From Pseudaquabacterium terrae (GTDB lineage Bacteria > Pseudomonadota > Gammaproteobacteria > Burkholderiales > Burkholderiaceae_C), in assembly GCF_013266755.1 (NCBI RefSeq), contig NZ_JABRWJ010000006.1:62001-126000 (forward strand): a stretch of DNA of 64,000 nt, in the 5' to 3' direction. Below are positions 1 to 10,730 of the stretch, in pieces. A model generated the notes under the pieces. The model saw only the letters and a program-made list of their open reading frames with translations, made no database searches and was not told the DNA's origin. Position numbers and translations under genes: made by a program. Each line of letters opens with the position of its first letter. Position 1 is the first letter of the stretch.

Positions 1-18
1 GGAGCGGGCGATGCGATG

Positions 19-44
19 AAGGCCGGCTAGCAGCCGGCCTTTTT
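19..44 (+). terminator. Rho-independent terminator of the gene upstream of the window
   Basis: A perfect 10-bp stem (19-28 with 32-41, loop AGC) runs into a short T tract on the plus strand. It presumably ends a plus-strand gene whose body lies before the window. Two tails are possible: a frame ending in TGA at 17-19, just before the hairpin, or one ending in TAG at 28-30 inside the stem. I cannot tell which is real. The opposing minus-strand gene ends at 44, so the hairpin separates convergent genes. Confidence 0.8.
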
Positions 45-925
45 CATGGCAGCGCGGCGAGCGTCTGCGCGCACCAGGCGCGCATCTGCGGGTCCGCAAT
101 CTCGTCGAGCAAGGCCTGCATGCGCGTGCGCTGCGCGGCGACTGCGGGTTGATCGCCGGCCGCGCGCGCGGCATGCGCGCAGGCCTCGTGCGCAAAGAAG
201 CGCTCGGCCGCATCGGCGCCTTCGGCTTCGCAAGCCGCGAGGCACGCGCGTGCATGGTCGAGCGCGAGGGCGCCGTGGCCGAGCGCCGCATGGCACAGCG
301 CGAGCTGGTAGTCGGCGCGTTCGACGTGTTGCCAGGTGCCCGCACGCTGCCAGGCGCGGCGCGCGATGGTGGCGGCTTCGATCATCAAGACTTCGCGATC
401 GGCGTCGCCGCGCGGGCCGTCGCGCAGGTGCTGCGCGACGTTGTTGGCGCAGGCCGCGTAGGCCTGGCGCGCGGTGTTGTCGGCATGGGCGGCCGCCGCC
501 GGCTCGGCATCACGCAGCGCTTGCGCCGCCGCCGGCACGTGGCCTGACGCGACCCTCGCGAGCACCACGTTCTGCAGCGCGCGCCAGCGCAGGGCGTCGG
601 CAAGCATGATCGCGCCGCGCTCGCCGCCCGCTGCCTCTAGCTGTGCCAGCGCCCATGAGACGCGGCCGACGGCCTCGGCGCAGGCGCCCTCGCGTGCACC
701 GCGCAGCGCCTGGGGCAGGGCCTGCACGAAGCGCCGCAGGCCGCTCGGATCGGCCAGGTGGCCGAGCATCACGTGCTCGGCCAGGCGCACGGCCTCGGCG
801 CCTTCGTCGTCGCATGGCAGTGCCGCGGCGCGCGCGGCGAGGCCATCGGCGACCGCCTGCGGCGTCGTCGCGTGGCGGTCGTGAGCCTGATCGAGAAAGG
901 CGCGCAGCGGGATCGCGACGCTCAT
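44..925 (-). CDS. Alpha-helical, TPR-like hypothetical protein
   Basis: This 293-residue protein is rich in Ala, Arg and Leu and reads as a series of amphipathic helices. Helix pairs such as ALCHAALGHGALALDHARAC look TPR-like, but no family is certain. It has no signal peptide, membrane segment or catalytic motif, so it is probably cytoplasmic. The start at 925 is chosen because its ATG overlaps the stop of the upstream SRPBCC-DinB gene by 4 bases (ATGA), which implies coupled translation. It is the last gene of a four-gene operon with two DinB-type proteins and an ArsR regulator, so a role in the same response is inferred. A scaffold or partner protein is the best guess. Confidence 0.7.
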   Translation of the reverse strand: MSVAIPLRAFLDQAHDRHATTPQAVADGLAARAAALPCDDEGAEAVRLAEHVMLGHLADPSGLRRFVQALPQALRGAREGACAEAVGRVSWALAQLEAAGGERGAIMLADALRWRALQNVVLARVASGHVPAAAQALRDAEPAAAAHADNTARQAYAACANNVAQHLRDGPRGDADREVLMIEAATIARRAWQRAGTWQHVERADYQLALCHAALGHGALALDHARACLAACEAEGADAAERFFAHEACAHAARAAGDQPAVAAQRTRMQALLDEIADPQMRAWCAQTLAALP

Positions 926-1812
926 CGTGTTGCCCTCGACGTCCACAGCAGCGCCATCTCGACGCGGTGCTCCTGGTCGTGCGCCAGCATCGCGGCCAGC
1001 AGCGCGCCGGCGTCGGTCGCTTGCCCGCCGAAGTGCAGCGGCCGCGCCAGCGTGGTGGCATCGCAGCGTGCCAGCGCGCTGAGCGTGCGCCGCCGCTGCG
1101 CGATGAAGCGCCGCGCCGCCGCGCGCCACGGCCGCTGCTGGTAGCGCCGCTCGATCGCCAGCCGGTCGCCGTCGACGCCCGCCAGCGTCGGCTCGGTTTC
1201 GGCGAGCACGCGCGGCCAGCGCTGCGCCCAGCCGAGCGCTTCGACATCGGCCAGGTGCCACAGGTGCTCGACCAGCGAGAAGCGATCGGGCGCGGGCTTC
1301 TCATAACCTTCGTGCGGCGGCATCGCCGCGAGCAGCTGCCGCACCGCTTCGGCACTGCCCGCGAGGTAGGCGCGCGCCGCCTGCAGTGCCGCGGCATCCG
1401 CGATGCGCGCGCCCGGCAGCAGGCCGAGCGGCGCCGCAGCGAGCGCCGAAGCGAGCGGATCGAGGGTCGGCTTCGACACGGCCTCGACCGGGCGCTCGTG
1501 CACCACCGTCAGGCGGCTGCCACCCGCGCAGGCGGCGATCGACCAGCGCAGCGACTGCACGCCGTCGGCCGCTTGCAGCTGCAGGCTCAGGCACGACGGC
1601 GGCAGCGCTTCGAGCACCGTCAATGTCAGCGCACGGCCCTGTGCATCGTGGCCGTGCAGCGCGCAGCCGGCTTCGAGCGCCATCGGCGGCAGCGCGGCAC
1701 CGAGGTAGTCGGCGACGAAGGCGCTGTCGCAGATGCGCGGCCACACCACGCTCGGCGGCGCCGGCAGGCGCGACGAGCGCACGGCATGCGGCGCGGCCAG
1801 GCGCGTGATCAT
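922..1812 (-). CDS. SRPBCC (START-like) domain fused to a DinB-like domain
   Basis: The protein has 296 residues. The N-terminal half (about 10-140) has the pattern of an SRPBCC or AHSA1-type ligand-binding fold: an opening VVWPRICDSAFVADYLG, then alternating strands ending in VVHERPVEA. The C-terminal half (about 165-290) is a DinB/YfiT-like four-helix bundle, with the metal-ligand histidines plausibly in LVEHLWHLADVEALGWAQR and MLAHDQEHRVEMALL. DinB-like proteins are metal-dependent and often thiol-related transferases. SRPBCC proteins next to ArsR genes are common, but fusion to DinB is less so. The start overlaps the arsR stop by 4 bases (ATGA). The substrate is unknown. Confidence 0.8.
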   Translation of the reverse strand: MITRLAAPHAVRSSRLPAPPSVVWPRICDSAFVADYLGAALPPMALEAGCALHGHDAQGRALTLTVLEALPPSCLSLQLQAADGVQSLRWSIAACAGGSRLTVVHERPVEAVSKPTLDPLASALAAAPLGLLPGARIADAAALQAARAYLAGSAEAVRQLLAAMPPHEGYEKPAPDRFSLVEHLWHLADVEALGWAQRWPRVLAETEPTLAGVDGDRLAIERRYQQRPWRAAARRFIAQRRRTLSALARCDATTLARPLHFGGQATDAGALLAAMLAHDQEHRVEMALLWTSRATR

Positions 1813-2135
1813 GGGGTGCCCTCCAAGGCCTTCTGCAAGGCGGCCAGCGCCGCGCTGTGCTCGCGCGCGGTCGTCGTGACCCAGCGCGCCGGCAGCGCCT
1901 GCAGTGGCACCGGATTCAGGTAGTGCAGCTTCTCGCGCCCGCGCCAGACCGCAACCACCAGGTCGACCGCCTCCAGCGCCGCAAGGTGCTTCGACAGCGC
2001 CTGGCGCGACTGCGCGAAGCCCTCCGCCAGCTCGGTCTGCGTCAGGCCGGGTTGGTCGCGCAGGCGGTCGAGCAGGCGGCGCCGCGTCGCGTCGGACAGC
2101 GCGCGCAGCAGCTGATCGATGTCGTCGTCGTTCAT
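1809..2135 (-). CDS. ArsR-family winged-helix transcriptional regulator
   Basis: This 108-residue protein is a compact ArsR-type winged helix. It opens LLRALSDATRRRLLDRLRDQ, and the recognition helix is in ELAEGFAQSRQALSKHLAALE (about 37-57), followed by the wing VVAVWRGREKLHYLNP. It lacks the CxC metal motif of true ArsR/SmtB sensors. It belongs to the subgroup that accompanies SRPBCC proteins, where the regulator usually represses its own operon. Its ATG shares one base with the stop of the upstream DinB gene (TGATG), and its stop overlaps the next gene. The perfect inverted repeat at 2705-2736 is a candidate operator. Confidence 0.9.
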   Translation of the reverse strand: MNDDDIDQLLRALSDATRRRLLDRLRDQPGLTQTELAEGFAQSRQALSKHLAALEAVDLVVAVWRGREKLHYLNPVPLQALPARWVTTTAREHSAALAALQKALEGTP

Positions 2136-2644
2136 CAGACCGCGGCGCGCCGCTCCGGCTCGCTGGCATGCAGGAAGCCGGTAAAGAGGTCGCGCGGCGG
2201 CGCAATACCCAGCTGCTGCAGGATGCGGCCGATCGCACCGCGGTGATAGGTGCCGTGCGCGATCACGTGCATCAACATTTCGGCACGCGACATGCAGCCG
2301 GCCTCGCCGTCGGTGAAGACGAAGTGCAGGCGCTCGGCCAGTGCCTGCGGCGGCTGGTCCTCGACGAAGCGCAGGTACCAGGCATCGGTCGTGCGCACCG
2401 CGTCGTGCAGCGCATCGAGCGTCGGCGTGTCGGGCGTGTTGGTGGCGGCGAAGGGCAACGGCAGCCGCTGCAGCTGCGCCTCGAACAGCCGGTCGACGAT
2501 GTGGATGTGGTTCGCGATGCGCATCGCCGTGTGTCGCTCGGCGGCATGCACTTGCGCATCGATGCGCGCGAGGCAGGCCAGCAGCGCATCGCCGGCCCAG
2601 GCCTTGTAGCGGAACAGGGAGGGCAGCAGCAGATCGGTGCTCAT
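2135..2644 (-). CDS. DinB-family putative metal-dependent protein
   Basis: This 169-residue protein is a stand-alone DinB/DUF664-type four-helix bundle. It opens LFRYKAWAGDALLACLARID. Histidines at the expected metal positions lie in MRIANHIHIVDRLFEAQL (about residue 45) and in LMHVIAHGTYHRGAIGRIL (about 125-140). The HGTYHRGAIG motif is typical of the family. It is the first gene of the operon, so the promoter should lie at about 2645-2740. An SRPBCC-DinB fusion sits two genes downstream, so the operon encodes two DinB domains. The reaction is unknown; damage-induced or thiol-transferase roles are only family-level suggestions. Confidence 0.88.
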   Translation of the reverse strand: MSTDLLLPSLFRYKAWAGDALLACLARIDAQVHAAERHTAMRIANHIHIVDRLFEAQLQRLPLPFAATNTPDTPTLDALHDAVRTTDAWYLRFVEDQPPQALAERLHFVFTDGEAGCMSRAEMLMHVIAHGTYHRGAIGRILQQLGIAPPRDLFTGFLHASEPERRAAV

Positions 2645-2704
2645 GACGGGGTGTCGGGGCCGGCCCGACAGGCAACTCGATGGTTGCATGTTGCCAGCAG
2701 CGCC

Positions 2705-2736
2705 GTCGATACGCAACCCTTCGATTGCGTATCGAC
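2705..2736. promoter_or_regulatory. Perfect 12-bp inverted repeat upstream of the DinB-ArsR operon
   Basis: Half-site GTCGATACGCAA at 2705-2716 is repeated exactly in inverse at 2725-2736, with an 8-base spacer. It lies about 60 bases upstream of the first DinB gene and just after the stop of the amidohydrolase gene at 2744. No T tract follows on either strand, which favours an operator, perhaps for the operon's ArsR protein, over a terminator. A Rho-dependent or attenuating hairpin remains possible. Confidence 0.5.
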
Positions 2737-2743
2737 ACCTCGC

Positions 2744-3643
2744 TCAGTCCGGGTCCGGCAGCCCGAAGAGCCGCGCGCCGTTGCCCCAGCCGATGCGCCG
2801 CGCTGTCGCCGGCGGCAGGTCACCGAGCCAGCGCCGCGCCTCGGCCATCAGCGTCTCGTAGCCGCTCCAGCGGCCGTTGATCCAGGTGTCGGAGCCGACC
2901 ACGAAACGCTCGGGAAACTCGTTCAGCAGCGCCTGCCACTCGGCGCTCAGGCCACCGCCGCCGGCGGTCAGTCCGGGCCGGTACGACAGCTCGCCGATCA
3001 GCAGCGGATAACGCTGCAGCAATCCGCGCACGCGCTCGACCGGCACGCCGCCGATGCCGGTGTGGGCCCAGATCACGCGCGCCTGCGGCGCATGCGCCAT
3101 CAGCTTGTCGATCGCCACGTCGTCGACATGCGCCAGCACTGCCAGGCCGCGCGCCTGCGCGAGCCGCACCAGCTTCGCCGCCACCGGGCCATCGGCGTTC
3201 GCGCTGTCGTAGAGGTGGAATTCGCCGAGGCCGCGGTACGGGCCAGCGGCGGTGCCGGCGGCGAGCTCCTGCTGCACCATCGTGTGGATGGTCTCGTCGG
3301 CGAACCAGCCTGAGTAGTCGGCGCGGTTGCGGTACAGACGCACGAAGGGCACGACGGTGACGCCGGCGCGGCGCGTCTCGTCGCGCGCGGCGGCGAGCGA
3401 CTTGGTGCCGTCGTTGGGCCGGCTGTTGGCGATGATCGCGCGCACGCCGGAGCGCTGCATCATCGCCAGCACCTCGCTGATCGGGTACGGGCAGGCACCG
3501 GGGAAGGCGCACGCCTCGTCGTTGTAGTGCAGATGGGCGTCGAACAGCGGGCCGCGGTAGGGCGTCTGCGCCGATGCGGACAGCGGCGACAACAGCGCCA
3601 TCGCGAGCACGGCGGCCTGCGCGAATTCGACGATGGGACGCAT
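2744..3643 (-). CDS. Exported amidohydrolase-2 family metal-dependent hydrolase
   Basis: This 299-residue protein starts with a Sec signal peptide (about 1-25, ending SPLSASAQ). The mature protein opens [16 protein letters not shown], carrying the HxH metal ligands of the amidohydrolase TIM barrel. Later landmarks are LAHVDD (about residue 172), [10 protein letters not shown] (about 190) and VVGSDTW (about 250), matching the His and Asp ligands of the amidohydrolase-2 (ACMSD-like) group. A periplasmic location is inferred from the signal peptide. The substrate is unknown; related proteins hydrolyse or decarboxylate small organic acids and lactones. The DinB operon downstream on the same strand is separated by the inverted repeat. 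Confidence 0.85.
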   Translation of the reverse strand: MRPIVEFAQAAVLAMALLSPLSASAQTPYRGPLFDAHLHYNDEACAFPGACPYPISEVLAMMQRSGVRAIIANSRPNDGTKSLAAARDETRRAGVTVVPFVRLYRNRADYSGWFADETIHTMVQQELAAGTAAGPYRGLGEFHLYDSANADGPVAAKLVRLAQARGLAVLAHVDDVAIDKLMAHAPQARVIWAHTGIGGVPVERVRGLLQRYPLLIGELSYRPGLTAGGGGLSAEWQALLNEFPERFVVGSDTWINGRWSGYETLMAEARRWLGDLPPATARRIGWGNGARLFGLPDPD

Positions 3644-3688
3644 GCAAGGCCTCCGGTGCGGGATGCCCGCCAGTCTAGGCCCGGCGAC

Positions 3689-5014
3689 TCACGCAGTCAC
3701 CGCCGCCCGGATGATCTCGAGCGCCCGCGCCAGCGCCTCCGGTGCGACCGAGCCCAGGGCCACGCGCACGGCCTGCGGCACATGCGTCGTCGCAGCGAAG
3801 GGCTCGGCGGTGGTGAGCAGCACGCCGTCGGCCTCCAGCGCGGCGGCGATGCGGTCGGCGCGTTGCCCACCGGACAGCGGCAGCCACAGGTAGTAGGACA
3901 TGGGATGCGCCACCACCGTGCAACCGCGCAACGCCCGGCGTGCCAGCGCCTGGCGGCGCCGCGCGTCGGCGCGCTTGGCGTCTTCCAGCGCATCGACCTG
4001 GCCCGATTCGATCCACACGCAGGCCAGCGCCGTCGTCACCGACGCGGTCTGCGATGTCGAGATGCGGATGGCCCGCTCGAGCGCGGGCATCAGCGCGAGC
4101 GGCGCGGCGACGTACCCCACGCGCAGCCCGGCGGCCACGCTCTTCGACAGTCCGGACACGTAGACCGTGCGCTGCGGCGCGAGGGTGATCACCGGCGCCG
4201 GCGCGGGCTCGCCGAGGAAGGCGTAGGTGCCGTCCTCGATGATCATCAGTTCGTGCTGCTCGGCCAGCCGCGCGAGCCGGATGCGGTCGTCGGCCGGCAT
4301 CACCGAGCCGAGCGGGTTGTGCAGCGTCGGCATCGTGTAGATCGCGCGCACCGGGCGGCGCTTGCACAGCCGCGCCAGCGCATCGAGGTCGGTCTGCCCG
4401 CCCGCCTGCGGCAGGGCCAGGATGTCCAGCCGCTGCGCGCGCGCCAGCGCCAGCAGGCCGGGGTAGCTGAGCGCATCGACGGCCAGCACGTCGCCCGGCT
4501 TCAACAGCGCCATCAGCGTCACCGCCAGCCCGTGCTGCGCGCCGGCGACGATCAGCACCTGCTCGGGCGGCAGGCGGATGCCGCGGTTGCGCAGGTGCCG
4601 GGCCATCGTCTGCCGCTCGTGCGGCCGGCCGCCCTGCGGCGCCGAATGCAGCAGGGCATCGAGGTCGCCGGACGCGGCGATGCCACGCAGGCCCTCGCGC
4701 AGCATCTGATCCTGGCCCGGCAGCGTCGGGTAGCTCAGGCTCAGGTCGATGGCGCCGAAACCGGCCGGATGGTGCTCGAGCCCCGAGCCGCGCGGCAGCG
4801 AGGCATCGCGCACGAAGGTGCCACGCCCGGTTTCGCCGACGACCAGGCCCGCCGCGGCGAGCTCGCCCATCGCGCGTGAAGCGGTCGCCAGCGCCACGCC
4901 GTGCGACTGCATCAGCGCGCGGATCGTCGGCAGGCGGTCGCCGGGGCGCAGTTCGCCGCTGTGGATGCGGGCCGCGAGCTCGTCGACGATGGCGTGGTAA
5001 CGGGCCGGGCGCAT
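3689..5014 (-). CDS. MocR/PdxR-type regulator (GntR HTH fused to class-I aminotransferase)
   Basis: The protein has 441 residues. Residues 1-70 are a GntR winged helix (HSGELRPGDRLPTIRALMQS, then ATASRAMGELAAAGLV). Residues about 90-440 form a fold-type-I aminotransferase domain with TMPTLHNPLGSVM, the aspartate region IIEDGTYAFLGEP and the PLP-lysine motif YVSGLSKSVAAGLRVGYV. MocR proteins use PLP, or a PLP-amine adduct, as effector and usually control a divergent neighbour. Here that is the DJ-1/PfpI gene, with only 58 bases between the two start codons. The target pathway cannot be read from the sequence. Confidence 0.92.
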   Translation of the reverse strand: MRPARYHAIVDELAARIHSGELRPGDRLPTIRALMQSHGVALATASRAMGELAAAGLVVGETGRGTFVRDASLPRGSGLEHHPAGFGAIDLSLSYPTLPGQDQMLREGLRGIAASGDLDALLHSAPQGGRPHERQTMARHLRNRGIRLPPEQVLIVAGAQHGLAVTLMALLKPGDVLAVDALSYPGLLALARAQRLDILALPQAGGQTDLDALARLCKRRPVRAIYTMPTLHNPLGSVMPADDRIRLARLAEQHELMIIEDGTYAFLGEPAPAPVITLAPQRTVYVSGLSKSVAAGLRVGYVAAPLALMPALERAIRISTSQTASVTTALACVWIESGQVDALEDAKRADARRRQALARRALRGCTVVAHPMSYYLWLPLSGGQRADRIAAALEADGVLLTTAEPFAATTHVPQAVRVALGSVAPEALARALEIIRAAVTA

Positions 5015-5017
5015 GGC

Positions 5018-5032
5018 TTGTATCTAGAACAA
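5018..5032. promoter_or_regulatory. Candidate MocR operator between mocR and the DJ-1/PfpI gene
   Basis: TTGTATCTAGAACAA is a near-perfect palindrome centred on TCTAGA in the divergent intergenic stretch 5015-5072, one of the few AT-rich spots in the region. It sits 3 bases upstream of the mocR start. A repeated GATCGTACTGGATC-like sequence follows at about 5038-5053. MocR proteins often bind spaced repeats in such divergent promoters, so auto-repression with control of the PfpI gene is inferred. Confidence 0.4.
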
Positions 5033-5072
5033 TCGTTTGATCGTACTGGATCGACGGCGTACGCTGCCGGCC

Positions 5073-5698
5073 ATGCACATCGCCATCCTGACCTTCGACG
5101 GCTTCAACGAGCTGGATTCGTTGATTGCCTACGGCATGCTCAGCCGCATTCGCTTGCGCGGCGACGCGGACTGGCGCGTCAGCATCGCCAGCCCGACCGC
5201 ACGCGTGACCTCGATGAACGGCCTCACGCTCGATGCGCACGTCGACCTGGCGGCCGCCAATGCGGCCGATGCGGTGCTGATCGGCAGCGGCATGAAGACG
5301 CGCGAGGTGGCCGCCGATGCATCGATCATGGGCCAGCTGCAATTGGACCCGGCTCGGCAATTGATCGCGGCGCAGTGCTCGGGCACCTTCCTGATGGCGA
5401 AGCTGGGGCTGCTCGGCCCGCTGCCGGCGTGCACCGATTCGACCAGCAAGCCGTGGGTGCAGGCGGCCGGCGTCCAGATCCTGAACCAGCCCTTCGTCGC
5501 GCAGGGCAACGTCGCGACGGCGGGCGGCTGCCTGTCGGCCCAGTACATCGCGGCCTGGTTGATCAACCGGCTGAAAGGACTGGACGAGGCGCGCGAGGTG
5601 CTGCACTACTTCGCACCGGTGGGAGAGAAGGACGCCTATGTCGAGCGCGCCCTCGCGCACGTGGCGCCGCAGCGCGAGCTCGCCGGCGGCATCGAGCG

Positions 5699-5702
<4 letters not shown>
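5073..5702 (+). CDS. DJ-1/PfpI family protein
   Basis: This 209-residue protein opens [21 protein letters not shown], the usual DJ-1/PfpI beginning with an acidic residue after the first strand. The nucleophile elbow is [17 protein letters not shown] (Cys about residue 107), followed by [11 protein letters not shown]. The ATG at 5073 is chosen because an upstream in-frame start would add 12 residues not typical of the family. Members include glyoxalases, amidases, isonitrile hydratase-like enzymes and regulators. This one has no AraC domain and is probably a cytoplasmic enzyme. It is divergent from mocR and its end overlaps the convergent uvrA end by 4 bases. Confidence 0.85.
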
Positions 5703-8602
<2,900 letters not shown>

Positions 8603-8632
8603 TCACTGCAGGCGGGGCGAAGGCAACCGGGC

Positions 8633-8638
8633 ATGATA
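8633..8638 (-). promoter_or_regulatory. Candidate -10 box of uvrA
   Basis: On the minus strand the sequence GGCTATCATG contains TATCAT about 31 bases before the uvrA ATG. The same GGCTATCATG string lies upstream of ssb at 17320-17329. I could not identify a convincing -35 box or LexA site, so only the -10 call is offered. Confidence 0.4.
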
Positions 8639-8681
8639 GCCGCGCGGCGCTTTCAGGGCAGCCGCGGCGGTTGCGGCGACC

Positions 8682-9935
8682 TTAACGCGTCGCGTCGCGC
8701 AGCGACTGCACCGCCGCCGCGTCGAGCGGCGCGAACCAGGCGCTGCCGTCGGGCTCGGCCCAGCGCACGCCGTCGGCATCGATGCGCAGCATCGCGGGCG
8801 GCACATTGGCGGCGCGGCCGAGCACGATCGTGCCGCCGGACGAAGCGAAGTTCGATGCCGCTGGCGTCGACAGCCGCTGCCAGCGGCCGCGCGTCAGCTG
8901 GTCGAGCAGCGGAAGCCAGCGTTGCTGCGCGTGATCGCCGGGCAGCGCCAGCAGCGCGGCGAGCTGCGGCGGCATCATCGTCGCGGCGGCCAGCTGCGGC
9001 GGCGTGGCCTTGCGCGCCGTGTTGGGCTGTGGCACTGCCGCGCCGGTGGCCGGCGCCTGCGCGAGCGCGCCTTGCGACAGGCCGCGCTCGGCGCGCACGG
9101 CATCGCGTGCGCCCGGTGCGGCGGCGGCGCGCGCGCGCGATTCGACCGCCACGTCGGCCGACGAAGGCGATTCGGGGAAGGCGCGCGGTGGCGCGGTGGC
9201 GGTGGCCGGGGCCGGCGGCGCGGCGGGCGCAGGGGGTGCAGCGAGTGGTGCCGGCGGTGGCGTCGGCGCGGCGGCGGGGGGTGGTGGCGTAGCGGCAGCG
9301 ACCTCGGCGTTCTTCGCCTCCTGCGTTGGCCCGGCCGCGCGTTCGGCTGCGGCAGCCCGCGCTTCGCGCGATTTCGCCAGCGCGGGTTCGGCGGGGGCGG
9401 GGGCGGGGGCGGGGGCGGGGGCGGGTGGCGCGGCGGGCGCGGCATCGCGGCGCTGCGGCGGCTGCGGCGCGGCTGCACGCGCCGGTGCCTTGTCGGCCGG
9501 CATGCGCGGCGCGGCGGCGGCTTCCTCGCGCACCGCCGGCGCCGGCGCCGGATCGGGCACCACCGACGGCGCCTGGGCGATCGTCGGCGCAGCGGGCCTG
9601 GGCGCGGGCGCTCGACTTGGTACCAGCGGCGGCGCGTCATCGCTCATCGGCGGCACGGGTTCGTTGAACCACAGCGTCATCGTCAGGCTTGCGACCACCA
9701 GCGCCGCGAGCCCGCCGGCCCACACCGGCCGCGGCGCGAGCAAGGCCTGCCAGCCCTGCTGCAGCGCGGTGAGCGCACGCGCCGGCAGGCTCGGCCGCGG
9801 TGGCGCCACGGCCGCGCGCGCAGCCGCTGCGATCGCCGCGGCGATCGCCGGCGGTGGTGCGGCATCGTGGTCCGGCGCGTGGCGCAACGCCGCCTTCAAG
9901 CGCGGATCGGGGCGGAAGTCGTCGCGCTCGCTCAT
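8682..9935 (-). CDS. Pro/Ala-rich single-pass membrane protein, putative anti-sigma factor
   Basis: This 417-residue protein directly follows an ECF sigma gene with a 7-base gap. An N-terminal cytoplasmic segment (1-70) is followed by one membrane helix (about 71-90, VWAGGLAALVVASLTMTLWF). A long low-complexity Pro/Ala segment follows (about 95-310), including a (Pro-Ala) run encoded by a hexanucleotide repeat. The C-terminal block (about 320-417) looks folded: LALPGDHAQQRWLPLLDQL, then GGTIVLGRAANVPPAMLRID. Position and topology fit an anti-sigma factor that holds the sigma factor at the membrane, with the Pro/Ala region spanning the periplasm. No known anti-sigma zinc motif (HxxxCxxC) is visible, so the function rests on context. 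Confidence 0.7.
   Translation of the reverse strand: MSERDDFRPDPRLKAALRHAPDHDAAPPPAIAAAIAAAARAAVAPPRPSLPARALTALQQGWQALLAPRPVWAGGLAALVVASLTMTLWFNEPVPPMSDDAPPLVPSRAPAPRPAAPTIAQAPSVVPDPAPAPAVREEAAAAPRMPADKAPARAAAPQPPQRRDAAPAAPPAPAPAPAPAPAEPALAKSREARAAAAERAAGPTQEAKNAEVAAATPPPPAAAPTPPPAPLAAPPAPAAPPAPATATAPPRAFPESPSSADVAVESRARAAAAPGARDAVRAERGLSQGALAQAPATGAAVPQPNTARKATPPQLAAATMMPPQLAALLALPGDHAQQRWLPLLDQLTRGRWQRLSTPAASNFASSGGTIVLGRAANVPPAMLRIDADGVRWAEPDGSAWFAPLDAAAVQSLRDATR
9393..9422. repeat. Hexanucleotide tandem repeat (GGGGGC)x5
   Basis: Five exact GGGGGC units run in tandem on the plus strand inside the anti-sigma gene. On the coding strand they read as alternating Pro and Ala codons (about residues 171-181). 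A change in copy number would lengthen or shorten the Pro-Ala stalk without shifting the frame. The plus strand has five runs of five G separated by single C, so it could also form a G-quadruplex. Confidence 0.9.
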
Positions 9936-9942
9936 GTCCGCC

Positions 9943-10629
9943 TCATCGCGCGCCGCGCAGGTTGTCGGGCGCCAGGTAGGCCCCCATGCACGTCCGCAGC
10001 TTGCTCATCGCATAACGCAGCCGGCTCTTCGCGGTCTCGAAACCCAGCTCCAGCGCGCGGGCGATGTCGTCGAGCGTGCAGTCCTCGTCGTGGTGCATCA
10101 GGAAGACGACGCGCTGCGGCGGCGGCAACTGATCCAGGCAGCCGAGCAGCCGTTCGCCGGCGCGGCGCCAGAACAGCTGGTCCTCGGCCGGCGCGGCGCC
10201 CGGCGCGGGCCAGTCGAGCCAGGGTTCGCCTTCGGGCACGAAGCTCGCGTCGCCATCGTCGCTCTCGAACGCGGTGTTCGAGACCTCGCGGCCGCTGCGC
10301 CGCAGCTGGTCGATCGCCCGGTTCTGCGCCAGCGTGAAGAGCCAGGTGCGAAAGCTCGCCGCGCGCGCGCCGTCGGCGTCCTGCGGCCGGGCGACGAAAC
10401 GGTCGCGCGCCTGCACCACGCGCAGCCAGGTGTCCTGGAACACCTCGTCGGCCTGCGCCGCCAATGCGCGGCCGAGCAGGCGCCGCACGAAGCGGTACAG
10501 CGCCGCCTGGTGGCGCTCGTAGAGCCGGTCGAAGGCGCGCGCATCGCCGCGCGCGAAGGCCGCCATCAGGCGGGCGTCTTCGTCGGCGTCGGTGCGCTGC
10601 GGCTCGATCATCGGCGGGCAGTCTGCCAT
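9943..10629 (-). CDS. ECF-type RNA polymerase sigma factor
   Basis: The product has 228 residues from the ATG at 10629; an ATG at 10611 would give 222. Region 2 is MAAFARGDARAFDRLYERHQ through DEVFQDTWLRVV and FRTWLFTLAQNRAIDQLRR. Region 4 is LDQLPPPQRVVFLMHHDEDC, then LDDIARALELGFETAKSRLRY, the DNA-binding helix-turn-helix. An acidic linker of about 60 residues (SDDGDASFVPEGEPWLDWPA) joins the two. It should direct transcription of its own operon with the Pro/Ala membrane protein that follows. The stimulus is unknown. The lipoprotein gene divergent from it is a possible regulon member. Confidence 0.93.
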   Translation of the reverse strand: MADCPPMIEPQRTDADEDARLMAAFARGDARAFDRLYERHQAALYRFVRRLLGRALAAQADEVFQDTWLRVVQARDRFVARPQDADGARAASFRTWLFTLAQNRAIDQLRRSGREVSNTAFESDDGDASFVPEGEPWLDWPAPGAAPAEDQLFWRRAGERLLGCLDQLPPPQRVVFLMHHDEDCTLDDIARALELGFETAKSRLRYAMSKLRTCMGAYLAPDNLRGAR

Positions 10630-10730
10630 GCGCAGCAGCGCATGCGGCACGGGGAATGGGAAACGCAGCTCCATACGAAGGCTTGCACGGCCGACACATC
10701 GCAACGGGGTTGCGCGAGTAGCATCAGAAC

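Noticed and set aside
9393-9422. Hexanucleotide repeat considered as a CRISPR or mobile-element trace
   Set aside because: Units are only 6 bases with no spacers or flanking duplications; it is a simple microsatellite within a coding region.
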